A stretch of 43,232 nt of DNA from Streptomyces oryzae (lineage in GTDB: Bacteria; Actinomycetota; Actinomycetes; Streptomycetales; Streptomycetaceae): contig NZ_JADKMA010000036.1 of the NCBI RefSeq assembly GCF_017676365.1, positions 1-43,232 on the forward strand, in the 5' to 3' direction. Both the position numbers and the translations under genes were made by a program. The notes beneath the pieces were generated by a model. It was not told the origin of the DNA. It worked only from the letters and a program-made list of their open reading frames with translations, and did no database searches. Positions 32,496-39,890 of this stretch are shown one piece after another (within the stretch, counting starts at the first letter, position 1; each line of letters opens with the position of its first letter).

Positions 32496-34430
32496 ATGGA
32501 CCGAGCACCGAGCGCTACGGGCGCCGTTTCCGCTCCGTCGGCAACCGGCGGAGCAGCCGCGGACACCCTGCTGCGGATGTACCGGGAAGGGCAGCTGGTC
32601 GCCCGCTACCCGGAGGTCAGCCAGCTGGTGAGCACGCTGACCGGCTCGGATCTGATCAGGGCAGGACATCTGCTCAGCCGGGTGGACCCGGAGGAGGTCA
32701 TCGCCGCGCACCCGGAGGTGCCGGTGCTCAGCGTGGCGGTGACCGGGCACGGCACCCTGGCGGCCCTGGTCCCCGCGCTGACCGCCGAACTGGCCAGGCA
32801 CGGGCTGCTGATGCGCCGTCACCTCGCCGATTTCGACAGCTACGTCTTCGCCCTGGGCGACCCCGGCAGCGAGCTGTACGCGGCCAGGCCCGATGTCGCC
32901 CTGTGTGTGCTGGACCCGGCTGTGGTGTTCGACGAGGTGCCGACGCCGTGGCTGTCGGAGCATGTCGAGGAGGCGGGCCGGCGGAAACTGGCCCTGCTGG
33001 AAGGGCTGGCCGACCGGTTCAAGGACAGCTGCGGCGGCACGCTGGTGTTCAACACGCTGCCGCTGCCCCGCCGCTTCACCGCGCAGCTGGTCGACCACCG
33101 GTCCCGGGCACGGCTCGGCGCCCTGTGGCGGGAGTTCAACGCACGGCTGCTCAGCCTGGCCGAGGAGCGCCCGTGGCTGGTCGTACTGGATCTGGATCCG
33201 CTGACGGCGGGCGGGGTGCCCGCCGAGGACGTACGGCTGAGCATCTACACCAGGGCACACCTCTCTTCCCCCCTGCTGGCCGAGTACGCGCGCGAGGTCG
33301 GCCACCTGGCGCGGCATGTGGCGGGAGCGACCAAGAAGGCACTCGTCCTCGACCTGGACAACACGGTGTGGGGCGGCGTCCTGGGGGACGACGGTCCTGA
33401 CGGGATCGAGGTGGCCGGGAGCCACCGCGGCGAGGCGTTCGCGGCGTTCCAGCGCGTCGTCAAACAGCTCGCCTCCCAGGGCGTGCTGCTGGTGGCGGCC
33501 AGCAAGAACGATGTGGAGCCGGTGCGCACGGTGCTGCGCGGCCACCCGGACATGACTCTCAGGGAGGAGGACTTCGTACGGATCGCCGCCGGCTGGGGGC
33601 CCAAGCACGAGGCGATATCAGAGGTCGCCGAGGCGCTGAATCTCGGCACGGACGCGTTCGTGTTCGTGGACGACAGCCCCTGCGAACGGGGGCTGGTGCG
33701 GGGTGCGCTGCCCGAGGTGACAGTGGTCGCCCTGGACGACGAGCCGGCGCTGCACGTCGACGCGCTGCTGTACGACGGCTGGTTCGACTGCCGCCGGCTG
33801 ACGCACGAGGACCACCAGCGGGTCGGCCGCTACCAGCAGGAGGCGCGGCGCAAGGACTTCCTGGAGGGGTTCGCCTCCGTCGAGGACCATCTGCGGGAGC
33901 TGGAGGTCCGGGTGCTGCTGGCTCCGCCCACGGCGGCGGAAGTCGCCCGGGTGTCCCAACTCACGCTGCGTACGAACCAGTTCAACATGACAGCACTGCG
34001 GCTGCAGCCCGCCGAGGTGGAGGAGTGGCTGGCAGCGCCGGGCACCGAGGTACTCGCGGTGCACAGCAGCGACAGGTTCGGCGACAACGGGCTGGTCGGC
34101 GCGGTGTTTCTGCGCCGCGAGGCGGACCGGCTGCACATCGACAACTTCGTGCTCAGCTGCCGGGTCTTCGCCCGCGGTATCGAGCAGACCTGCCTGTCGT
34201 CCGTCCTGCGGTACGCGAAGGACAGCGGCGCCGGGTCGGTGACCGGCGCCTACCGCGGGACGGCGAAGAACGGAAAGGTCGCCGGGCTGTACGCCGCCCA
34301 CGGCTTCACGGAGGTCGCCGGCGACGGCGACGGAACCACAACCGTCTTCCGCCACGACCTCGGTGACGTTCCGGCGCCACCGCCGCACGTGCATCTGACG
34401 GAGAGCTTCGGACGGGAGCCGAGGACATGA
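32496..34430 (+). CDS. FkbH-like HAD-IIIC family protein
   Basis: A 644-residue FkbH-like protein. Known FkbH enzymes dephosphorylate 1,3-bisphosphoglycerate and load the glyceryl unit on an acyl carrier protein. The HAD domain has D286-L-D288-N-T290 in LVLDLDNTVWGGVLGDDG, SKN (336-338), Lys370 and VFVDDSPCE (390-397). A large N-terminal region (1-280) and a C-terminal GNAT-like region (about 490-630, with LRTNQFNMTALRL and RVFARGIEQ) are both present, as in the longer tetronate-type members. The ATG at 32496 follows GGGAAGG. It overlaps the acyltransferase gene by ATGA, but no carrier protein or ketosynthase is nearby. Confidence 0.9.
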   Translation: MDRAPSATGAVSAPSATGGAAADTLLRMYREGQLVARYPEVSQLVSTLTGSDLIRAGHLLSRVDPEEVIAAHPEVPVLSVAVTGHGTLAALVPALTAELARHGLLMRRHLADFDSYVFALGDPGSELYAARPDVALCVLDPAVVFDEVPTPWLSEHVEEAGRRKLALLEGLADRFKDSCGGTLVFNTLPLPRRFTAQLVDHRSRARLGALWREFNARLLSLAEERPWLVVLDLDPLTAGGVPAEDVRLSIYTRAHLSSPLLAEYAREVGHLARHVAGATKKALVLDLDNTVWGGVLGDDGPDGIEVAGSHRGEAFAAFQRVVKQLASQGVLLVAASKNDVEPVRTVLRGHPDMTLREEDFVRIAAGWGPKHEAISEVAEALNLGTDAFVFVDDSPCERGLVRGALPEVTVVALDDEPALHVDALLYDGWFDCRRLTHEDHQRVGRYQQEARRKDFLEGFASVEDHLRELEVRVLLAPPTAAEVARVSQLTLRTNQFNMTALRLQPAEVEEWLAAPGTEVLAVHSSDRFGDNGLVGAVFLRREADRLHIDNFVLSCRVFARGIEQTCLSSVLRYAKDSGAGSVTGAYRGTAKNGKVAGLYAAHGFTEVAGDGDGTTTVFRHDLGDVPAPPPHVHLTESFGREPRT

Positions 34431-35236
34431 GAGCGGAGCCCTTTGCTCGCGAGCGCCGGCACACCGCGTACTTCCTGAGGGAGATTAGCCACTACGCGCC
34501 GGTGTTCCTGGGAGCCGAGATCGACATGACCGCCGTACGGCGCCACCAGCGGGAGGCGCGGGCCCGGGGCGACAGATACCCGACCGTCAGCTACGTGGTG
34601 TACACCGCCGCGCGGGTGCTTGCCGCGCACCCCGCGGCGAACGCCGCGCTCCGCGGCGGGCTGCGGCCCCGTCTCGCCCACTACGACACGGTGGCGGCGA
34701 AGCTCACGCTGGACAAGACGATGGCGGGACGCCGCGTCGTCCTCTCCGCCGTGCTGCCGGACGTCCATCTGCGGGGCCTCCGGGACATCGCCGAGCAGAC
34801 GGCCCGCTTCCGCGAAGGGGATCCCGACCGGATGCCGGAGTTCGCCGGGGTACGGGCCCTGCACCGGCTGCCGGGCCCGCTCGGGCACCTCGCCTACCGG
34901 ATGGGTACGCGACCGCTGCGCCGCCGGATCACCACCAACGGCACATTCTCGGTGACGTCTCTGGGACACCGGCCCGTGACCGCGTTCCATTCCGTCGGCG
35001 GCACCACGGTCACCCTCGGCCTGGGCGCGGTCGCGGACCGTCCCGTGGTGCGCGACGGGGCGGTGGCCATCGCCCCCGTACTGCCGCTGTCGCTGACCTT
35101 CGACCACCGGGTGATCGACGGGGCGGAGGCTGCCGACGTGCTCGGCGACCTCAAGCAGGCGCTGGAGAGCTTCGCTGGCAGTGGCGACGGCCCCCGCGAC
35201 AGCTCCACGCCCCACGAGGAAGCGGTACGCCCATGA
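34427..35236 (+). CDS. Stand-alone 2-oxoacid dehydrogenase E2-type acyltransferase
   Basis: A 269-residue protein made only of the chloramphenicol-acetyltransferase-like catalytic domain of E2 components, without lipoyl or subunit-binding domains. The catalytic His227 lies in the classical D226-HRVIDG motif; NGTFSVTSLG and HSVGGTTVTLGLG are the preceding conserved strands. Similar lone E2-type acyltransferases acylate intermediates in tetronate pathways next to an FkbH-like enzyme, as here. The ATG overlaps the FkbH stop (ATGA), so translation is coupled. Acyl donor and acceptor unknown. Confidence 0.9.
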   Translation: MRAEPFARERRHTAYFLREISHYAPVFLGAEIDMTAVRRHQREARARGDRYPTVSYVVYTAARVLAAHPAANAALRGGLRPRLAHYDTVAAKLTLDKTMAGRRVVLSAVLPDVHLRGLRDIAEQTARFREGDPDRMPEFAGVRALHRLPGPLGHLAYRMGTRPLRRRITTNGTFSVTSLGHRPVTAFHSVGGTTVTLGLGAVADRPVVRDGAVAIAPVLPLSLTFDHRVIDGAEAADVLGDLKQALESFAGSGDGPRDSSTPHEEAVRP

Positions 35237-35319
35237 ACGAGGTGGCAGTTCGGCCCGGCCCAGGTCACCCGGCGCTGTCGTACTGCTCGCGCCACTGGTC
35301 GATCAGGGCGGGCAGCTGA
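35233..35319 (+). pseudogene. Probable remnant of a third coupled gene
   Basis: An ATG overlaps the acyltransferase stop as ATGA (35233-35236), the same coupling used between the first two genes. It opens a 28-codon frame (MNEVAVRPGPGHPALS...) that runs straight into the 3' end of the convergent MarR gene and stops at 35317-35319. The frame is probably a gene start cut off by a rearrangement. It might also be chance. Confidence 0.35.
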
Positions 35320-35738
35320 CGCTCCATGTACGCGTAGAAGTCCCGCATCTCGTGCAGACGGCTGCCGAGGACGCCGTCCTGCCCGGCCGCCTCGATACCC
35401 TCGGCCGCGGAGTCCTTCATGACCGTGAGCATCGCATTCTGATTGCTCATCAGCGTGGCCCAGGCGTGTTCGCGGAAGCGGTAGTGGTCGCGTCGGCTGC
35501 CCGGGGCGGGGACCCGCTCGATCATGCCGGTCGGAATGAGCTGCTTGACCGCGCCGGAGACGGCGCCCGAGCTGATCTGCAGTTCCTCGCAGAGTTCACC
35601 GGCGGTCATGGTCTCCTGGCGACTGAAGAGCAGCGCCGTCATCACACGCGCGGTGGTCTTCTGCATGCCGCCCTGCGCAAGGGTCAGCGCCAGCTTCTCC
35701 GCTGCCTCGCGCAGCCGGGTGTCCTTGTCATCAGCCAT
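35265..35738 (-). CDS. GbsR/MarR-type transcriptional regulator
   Basis: A 157-residue winged-helix protein of the GbsR-like branch of MarR. The HTH includes MTAGELCEELQISSGAVSGAVKQLIPTGMIERVPAPGSRRDHY, given only to locate about 44-86. The C-terminal helices (WREQYDSAG at the end) serve dimerisation. It diverges from an ABC exporter operon, and the 83-bp gap holds a perfect palindrome and related repeats, so it most likely represses that exporter. Members of this branch often respond to drugs or osmolytes. Confidence 0.92.
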   Translation of the reverse strand: MADDKDTRLREAAEKLALTLAQGGMQKTTARVMTALLFSRQETMTAGELCEELQISSGAVSGAVKQLIPTGMIERVPAPGSRRDHYRFREHAWATLMSNQNAMLTVMKDSAAEGIEAAGQDGVLGSRLHEMRDFYAYMERQLPALIDQWREQYDSAG

Positions 35739-35755
35739 GACTCCCAGTGTAACGA

Positions 35756-35820
35756 GAACTCTCAGAGTTCAGATCTCTCTTTGCATTTACAGATCTCTGA
35801 ACGCTGAGTATGTTCTGAGT
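35756..35820. promoter_or_regulatory. Operator region of the GbsR/MarR regulator
   Basis: GAACTCT-C-AGAGTTC (35756-35770) is a perfect 7-bp palindrome. AGATCTCT occurs twice (about 35771-35778 and 35791-35798), and TCTGAACGCTGAG and GTTCTGAG follow. The region is the most A/T-rich part of the neighbourhood and includes the promoters for both directions. Confidence 0.6.
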
Positions 35821-35821
35821 C

Positions 35822-36781
35822 ATGGAGAACGCCATCGAGCTGCGTGAGCTCACCAAGACGTACGGAACCCGCCGGGGACTCGCCGGGCTGTCGCTGGAGG
35901 TGTGCGCCGGGGAGGTCTTCGGGTTCCTCGGGCCGAACGGCGCGGGCAAGTCCACCACCATCCGGCTGCTGCTGGATCTGATCCGCCCCACCGGCGGCAC
36001 CGCCACCGTGCTGGGCCTGGACCCGCGCCGCGACGGGGTCGAACTGCGCGGCCGCGTCGGCTACTTGGCGGGTGATTTCGTCTGCGACGGACGGCAGAAC
36101 GTCCGTACCTATCTGCGCTTCCTCGCCGCACTGCGCGGAGGCGTGCCGCAGGAGCGCATCGACGGCCTGGCCGACCGGCTCGGCCTGGACCAGAGCGCGA
36201 AGATCAAGAAGCTGTCCAAGGGAAACCGGCAGAAGGTCGGCCTGGTCCAGGCGTTCATGCACACCCCCGAACTGCTCGTCCTGGACGAGCCCACCTCAGG
36301 GCTCGACCCGCTGGTCCAGCAGACCTTCCTCGACCTCGTCTCCGAGGCCGCGGCGCAAGGGCAGACCGTGTTCATGTCCAGCCACGTCATGGCGGAGGTC
36401 GAGGCGGTCGCCGACCGGGTCGGCATCATCCGGGACGGCCGGCTCGTCGCGCTGGACACCGTGGCAGGACTGCGGGCCGGCACCGTCCGCGATGTCCGGA
36501 TCACCTTCGCCGATCCGGTGCCCGAGGCCGCCTTCGCGCAGATCGAGGGAGCTCAGCAGCTGCGGCTCGACGGCCACGGCACCACCCTCACAGGCCGGCT
36601 CACCGGCAGCCCCGACCCGCTCGTCAAGGCCCTGGCCCGGTACACCGTCACCGGAATTCGCCTCACCGAGCCCGCACTCGACGAGCTCTTCCACTCCTAC
36701 TACGCGGGCGCCGAGGCCGCGCCGCGAACCACCCCCGCCGGCACCGCCACCACAGCCGGTACCGCCGGCACCGCCGCCTGA
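35822..36781 (+). CDS. ABC exporter ATP-binding protein
   Basis: A 319-residue ATPase of the ABC-2 exporter class. Walker A is GPNGAGKST (about residues 38-46), the signature is KLSKGNRQKVGLVQAFMH, Walker B is ELLVLDEPTSGLDPLVQ, and the switch is VFMSSHVMAEVEAVADR. After the ATPase core comes a C-terminal domain (about 225-290), then a Thr/Ala/Gly tail of about 25 residues built from the codons of a simple GCC/ACC repeat. It is followed by its permease after 26 nt. Confidence 0.94.
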   Translation: MENAIELRELTKTYGTRRGLAGLSLEVCAGEVFGFLGPNGAGKSTTIRLLLDLIRPTGGTATVLGLDPRRDGVELRGRVGYLAGDFVCDGRQNVRTYLRFLAALRGGVPQERIDGLADRLGLDQSAKIKKLSKGNRQKVGLVQAFMHTPELLVLDEPTSGLDPLVQQTFLDLVSEAAAQGQTVFMSSHVMAEVEAVADRVGIIRDGRLVALDTVAGLRAGTVRDVRITFADPVPEAAFAQIEGAQQLRLDGHGTTLTGRLTGSPDPLVKALARYTVTGIRLTEPALDELFHSYYAGAEAAPRTTPAGTATTAGTAGTAA

Positions 36782-36807
36782 GCCCGCCGAGAGGACACCC
36801 GACCGCC

Positions 36808-37578
36808 ATGAACACCGCGATCTACACCAAGTCCCTGTCCGACAGCCGCCGCAGCCTGCTGGGCTGGACGCTGGGCACCGCGACGATCGGCATGATGTAC
36901 GCCTCCACCTACCCCTCGCAGAAGGAGAACACGGCCAGCCTGCCCGAGGCGATGCGCGAGGCCCTGCACACCGACGCCACCGCCGCCGGCTATCTCCAGA
37001 CCAGCGTCTTCGGGCTGATCGTGCCGCTGCTGGCCACGATCTACGGCACGGCCACCGGCTCCCGCACCACCGCGAGCGAGGAGGAGTCCGGACAGCTCGA
37101 CCTGCTCCTCGCCCACCCCCTCCCCCGCTCCCGCCTGCTCCTCCAGCGCTTCGGCGCTCTGGTCACCGGAGCGGTGGCCGTCTCGGCCCTGGTCTGGGTG
37201 GCGATGCTCGCCGTCCGCGGCAGCGCCGACCTCACCAGCATCACCCCAGTGGAATTCCTCGCGCAGTGCGTCAACCTGGCGCTGCTGGCGATCGTGTTCG
37301 GCGCCCTGGCGACCGGCCTGGGAGCCGCTTCCGGGCGCCGCGTCGTCGTCCTCGCCGGCACCGCCGCCGTCGGCGTGCTCACCTACACCGCCCACGCCTT
37401 CGCCGCCCAGCTCGGCGCCGACTGGCTCGCCCGGCTGTCCCCCTTCCACTACTACATCGGGAGCGAGCCGTTGAAGCACGGCTTCCAGTGGGCCGACGTC
37501 TCCGTCCTCGCCGGGACCGCTGCCGTGCTCGTCGGCCTGGGCACCGCGGCCTTCGCCCGCCGCGATGTGAACAGCTGA
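36808..37578 (+). CDS. ABC exporter membrane subunit (ABC-2 type)
   Basis: A 256-residue permease with about six membrane helices. TASEEESGQLDLLLAHPLPRSRLLLQRFGALVTGAVAV is the typical cytoplasmic coupling segment of ABC-2 permeases that work with such ATPases (position about 88-125), and YYIGSEPLKHGFQWADVSVLAGTAAVLVGLGTAAFARRDV is the normal C-terminus. GAGAGGA precedes the ATG. Substrate not known; the divergent regulator suggests export of a toxic or signalling compound. Confidence 0.92.
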   Translation: MNTAIYTKSLSDSRRSLLGWTLGTATIGMMYASTYPSQKENTASLPEAMREALHTDATAAGYLQTSVFGLIVPLLATIYGTATGSRTTASEEESGQLDLLLAHPLPRSRLLLQRFGALVTGAVAVSALVWVAMLAVRGSADLTSITPVEFLAQCVNLALLAIVFGALATGLGAASGRRVVVLAGTAAVGVLTYTAHAFAAQLGADWLARLSPFHYYIGSEPLKHGFQWADVSVLAGTAAVLVGLGTAAFARRDVNS

Positions 37579-37611
37579 TACGGCCGACGCGGCTGATACG
37601 GCTGATACGGC
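37574..37611 (+). repeat. Three short direct repeats GCTGATACGGC
   Basis: Copies lie at 37574-37584, 37592-37602 and 37601-37611; the last two overlap by one or two bases. The first spans the stop codon of the ABC permease. Probably slippage products. Confidence 0.55.
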
Positions 37612-37884
37612 CGACCCCGGCCGGGCTCCGCCCAGCGACTGTCGGGGGTCGCCGGCCCGTCGCGTCCGTGTTGGGCGGACGCCTCGGGCCTCAGGCGCTA
37701 CGATACGTTACCTCGATCACACCACCTGATGGTCAGTCAGGAAGTCAGCGGGGAGTCAGCATGGGTCGGAACAGACGTGGTCTCAGGTGGCCGGCGGCGC
37801 ACCGCGCCGCAGCACCCCCGGCGACCGTCCCGACCTGCGACAACGCGACCGCTGAGTCGATACGGTAGAGCCAGAGGTGACCCC
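37579..37884. other. Intergenic region before the second acyltransferase gene
   Basis: This 306-base gap contains the GCTGATACGGC repeats, a CCGGCC-rich stretch (about 37615-37665) that can form weak stems, and an A/T-richer block with TACGATACGTTACC (37699-37712) that may carry the promoter. The acyltransferase frame stays open back to 37729, but that part has no conserved features. No other gene is seen. Confidence 0.5.
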
Positions 37885-38634
37885 GTGTTCTATTACGTAC
37901 TGAAGTACGTGCTGTTGGGGCCGCTGCTGCGGCTCGTGTTCCGGCCCCGGATCGAGGGGCTGGAGAACGTGCCGGACGAAGGACCCGCGATCGTCGCCGG
38001 AAACCATCTGTCCTTCTCCGACCACTTCGTGATGCCCGCGATCCTCAAGCGCCGGATCACCTTCCTGGCCAAGGCCGAGTACTTCACCGGGCCCGGCCTG
38101 AAGGGACGGCTGACGGCGGCGTTCTTCCACAGCGTGGGCCAGATCCCCGTCGACCGCTCCGGGAAGGGCGCGGGTCAGGCCGCCATCGACGAAGGGCTCG
38201 GCGTCCTGCGCAAGGGCGAGCTGCTCGGCATCTATCCCGAGGGCACCCGCTCCCACGACGGCCGCCTCTACAAGGGCCGGGTCGGCGTCGCCGCGATGGC
38301 CCTCGGCGCCGGGGTGAAGGTGATCCCCTGCGCGATGGTCGGCACCTTCGAACTCCAGCCGCCGGGGCGGAAGGTGCCGCGTATGGGCCGGGTGACGATC
38401 AGGTTCGGCAAGCCGCTGGACTTCTCACGGTTCGCCGGGATGGAGAACGAGCGGACGGTGCTGCGGGCCGTGACCGACGAGATCATCCACGAGATCATGC
38501 GGCTGTCGGGCCAGGAGTACGTGGACATGTACGCGCCCGACGCGAAGGCGGCCCGGGCCGAGGAGCGGGCCCGCGAGAAGCAGCGCAGGGAGAACAAGGA
38601 CAAGCCGCGGAAGAGCAGCGGATCGGTGAGCTGA
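37885..38634 (+). CDS. PlsC-family lysophospholipid acyltransferase
   Basis: A 249-residue acyltransferase of the same superfamily as the protein at 9.1 kb. Motif I is N40-H41-L-S-F-S-D46, motif II is GQIPVDRSGKG, motif III is GIYPEGTRSHDG and motif IV is VKVIPCAMVG. A hydrophobic start (FYYVLKYVLLGPLLRLVF) anchors it to the membrane. The C-terminal 35 residues are highly charged (Glu/Arg/Lys). GTG start at 37885 after AGAGGTGA. Likely role: acyl transfer in phospholipid synthesis or remodelling. Confidence 0.92.
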   Translation: MFYYVLKYVLLGPLLRLVFRPRIEGLENVPDEGPAIVAGNHLSFSDHFVMPAILKRRITFLAKAEYFTGPGLKGRLTAAFFHSVGQIPVDRSGKGAGQAAIDEGLGVLRKGELLGIYPEGTRSHDGRLYKGRVGVAAMALGAGVKVIPCAMVGTFELQPPGRKVPRMGRVTIRFGKPLDFSRFAGMENERTVLRAVTDEIIHEIMRLSGQEYVDMYAPDAKAARAEERAREKQRRENKDKPRKSSGSVS

Positions 38635-38702
38635 GGGCCGGCCGTCAGCCCTCGGCGTAACCCTCGCGCGCTGAACTTTCTGGTCACCGCGGGCGCCGCC
38701 GC

Positions 38703-38708
38703 CCTAGC
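38703..38708 (+). promoter_or_regulatory. Candidate -10 box giving a leaderless mRNA
   Basis: TAGCGT ends 8 nt before the ATG at 38717, and TGGTCA lies 18 bp upstream of it as a possible -35. There is no ribosome site before this start, which fits a leaderless transcript. Confidence 0.4.
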
Positions 38709-38716
38709 GTGCAGCC

Positions 38717-39772
38717 ATGGGTGGATCACGGGCACTTGTGCTGGGTGCGACGGGACAGATCGGCCGGGCCGCGGTGTGCGCACTGGCCGAGGACGGGTGG
38801 GAGGTGACGGCGGCATCCCGCAGCGGCGGAGCGGGTGCCGGTTGGCCGGAGGGCGTGACCGCCGCCGCGGTGGACCGGGACGAGGAAGGCGCGCTGGAGC
38901 GGGCCGTCGGCGACGGCTGCGAACTGCTGCTGGACGTCACGGCCATGACGCACGCGCACGCCCGCCAGATCGCGGGCCTGGCCGACCTGCTCGGCTCCGC
39001 CGTCGTCCTCTCCAGCGGCGCGGTGTACGAGGACGACAACGGCCGCAGTTTCGCCACCATGGCGGACCCGGACGGGGCCCCGCGCTTTCCGGTGCCGATC
39101 CCGGAGACGTACCGCACCGTTCCGCCCGGCCGCGACGAGTACGGCTCCCGCAAGGTGCTGATCGAGAACGAGCTGACGTCGCTGGGCGACCGACTGCCCG
39201 TCACCCTGCTGCGCGCGGGCGCGGTCCACGGCCCGTGGTCCCGCACCCCGCGGGAGCTGCACTTCGTCAAACGGTGGCTGGACGGGCGCCGGGTCCGCGT
39301 GCTGGCCCACCGCGGGGAGAGCCGCTTCCACCCCGTACACGTCGACAACATCGCGGAACTGGTGCGGCTGGCCGCGCGGCAGCCCGCGACGAGGGTGCTG
39401 AACGCGGCCGACCCCGAGGCGCCCACGGTGGCCCGGATCGCGGAGCTGCACGACGAGGTACTCGGCTGGGAGTGCCGGACGGTGCTGCTGGACGGCGCCC
39501 CGCCCGAGGACGCGCCGACGGTGGGCCGTACCCCGTGGTCGCTGCCGCATCCGCTGGTGCTGGACATGGCCGCAGCCGAACGGGAGCTGGGCTACCGGCC
39601 GGTGACGACGTACGAGCAGGCGCTGCCGCAAACCGTCGACTGGCTGCTCGGGCAGATCCGCGGTCGGGACTGGCGTGAAGCGCTGCCGGAGATGGCGGCA
39701 GCGTACGACCCGAAGGGCGATCTGTTCGACTACGCGGCCGAGGACCGCCGACTCGCGGAGAACCAGCGCTGA
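38717..39772 (+). CDS. NAD-dependent epimerase/dehydratase
   Basis: A 351-residue extended-SDR enzyme. The Rossmann motif is G10-A-T-G13-Q-I-G16, SSGAVYEDD supplies the catalytic Ser region, and RDEYGSRKVLIEN contains the YxxxK pair. HPVHVDNIAELVRLAARQPATRVLNAADPEAP is the usual C-terminal substrate domain boundary. The substrate could be a nucleotide sugar or another carbonyl compound; nothing nearby decides. Followed by a copy of the dispersed hairpin repeat. Confidence 0.92.
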   Translation: MGGSRALVLGATGQIGRAAVCALAEDGWEVTAASRSGGAGAGWPEGVTAAAVDRDEEGALERAVGDGCELLLDVTAMTHAHARQIAGLADLLGSAVVLSSGAVYEDDNGRSFATMADPDGAPRFPVPIPETYRTVPPGRDEYGSRKVLIENELTSLGDRLPVTLLRAGAVHGPWSRTPRELHFVKRWLDGRRVRVLAHRGESRFHPVHVDNIAELVRLAARQPATRVLNAADPEAPTVARIAELHDEVLGWECRTVLLDGAPPEDAPTVGRTPWSLPHPLVLDMAAAERELGYRPVTTYEQALPQTVDWLLGQIRGRDWREALPEMAAAYDPKGDLFDYAAEDRRLAENQR

Positions 39773-39800
39773 GGGGCGCCCCGAAGGGGCGCGGGGAACG
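39771..39800 (-). repeat. Dispersed hairpin repeat, copy D
   Basis: Read on the minus strand, the core GTTCCCCGCGCCCC followed by ttc and GGGGC (39778-39799) is identical to copy C over 22 bases. It starts at the stop codon of the epimerase gene and lies before the convergent aminopeptidase gene. Unlike copies A and C it lacks the CTCGAAGAGCTT block. Confidence 0.75.
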
Positions 39801-39890
39801 GCGCGAGCATGGACAGCTCACCCGCAGCCCGCACCCCTCGGGCAGTGGCACCGCCTCACCTGATCAAGCTGTGCAAGGCAAGCCCCGGGC

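Noticed and set aside
36072..37868. 598-codon frame across the second ABC exporter
   Set aside because: Ser/Pro/Arg-rich composition, in a different frame from two clear ABC genes; a shadow frame.
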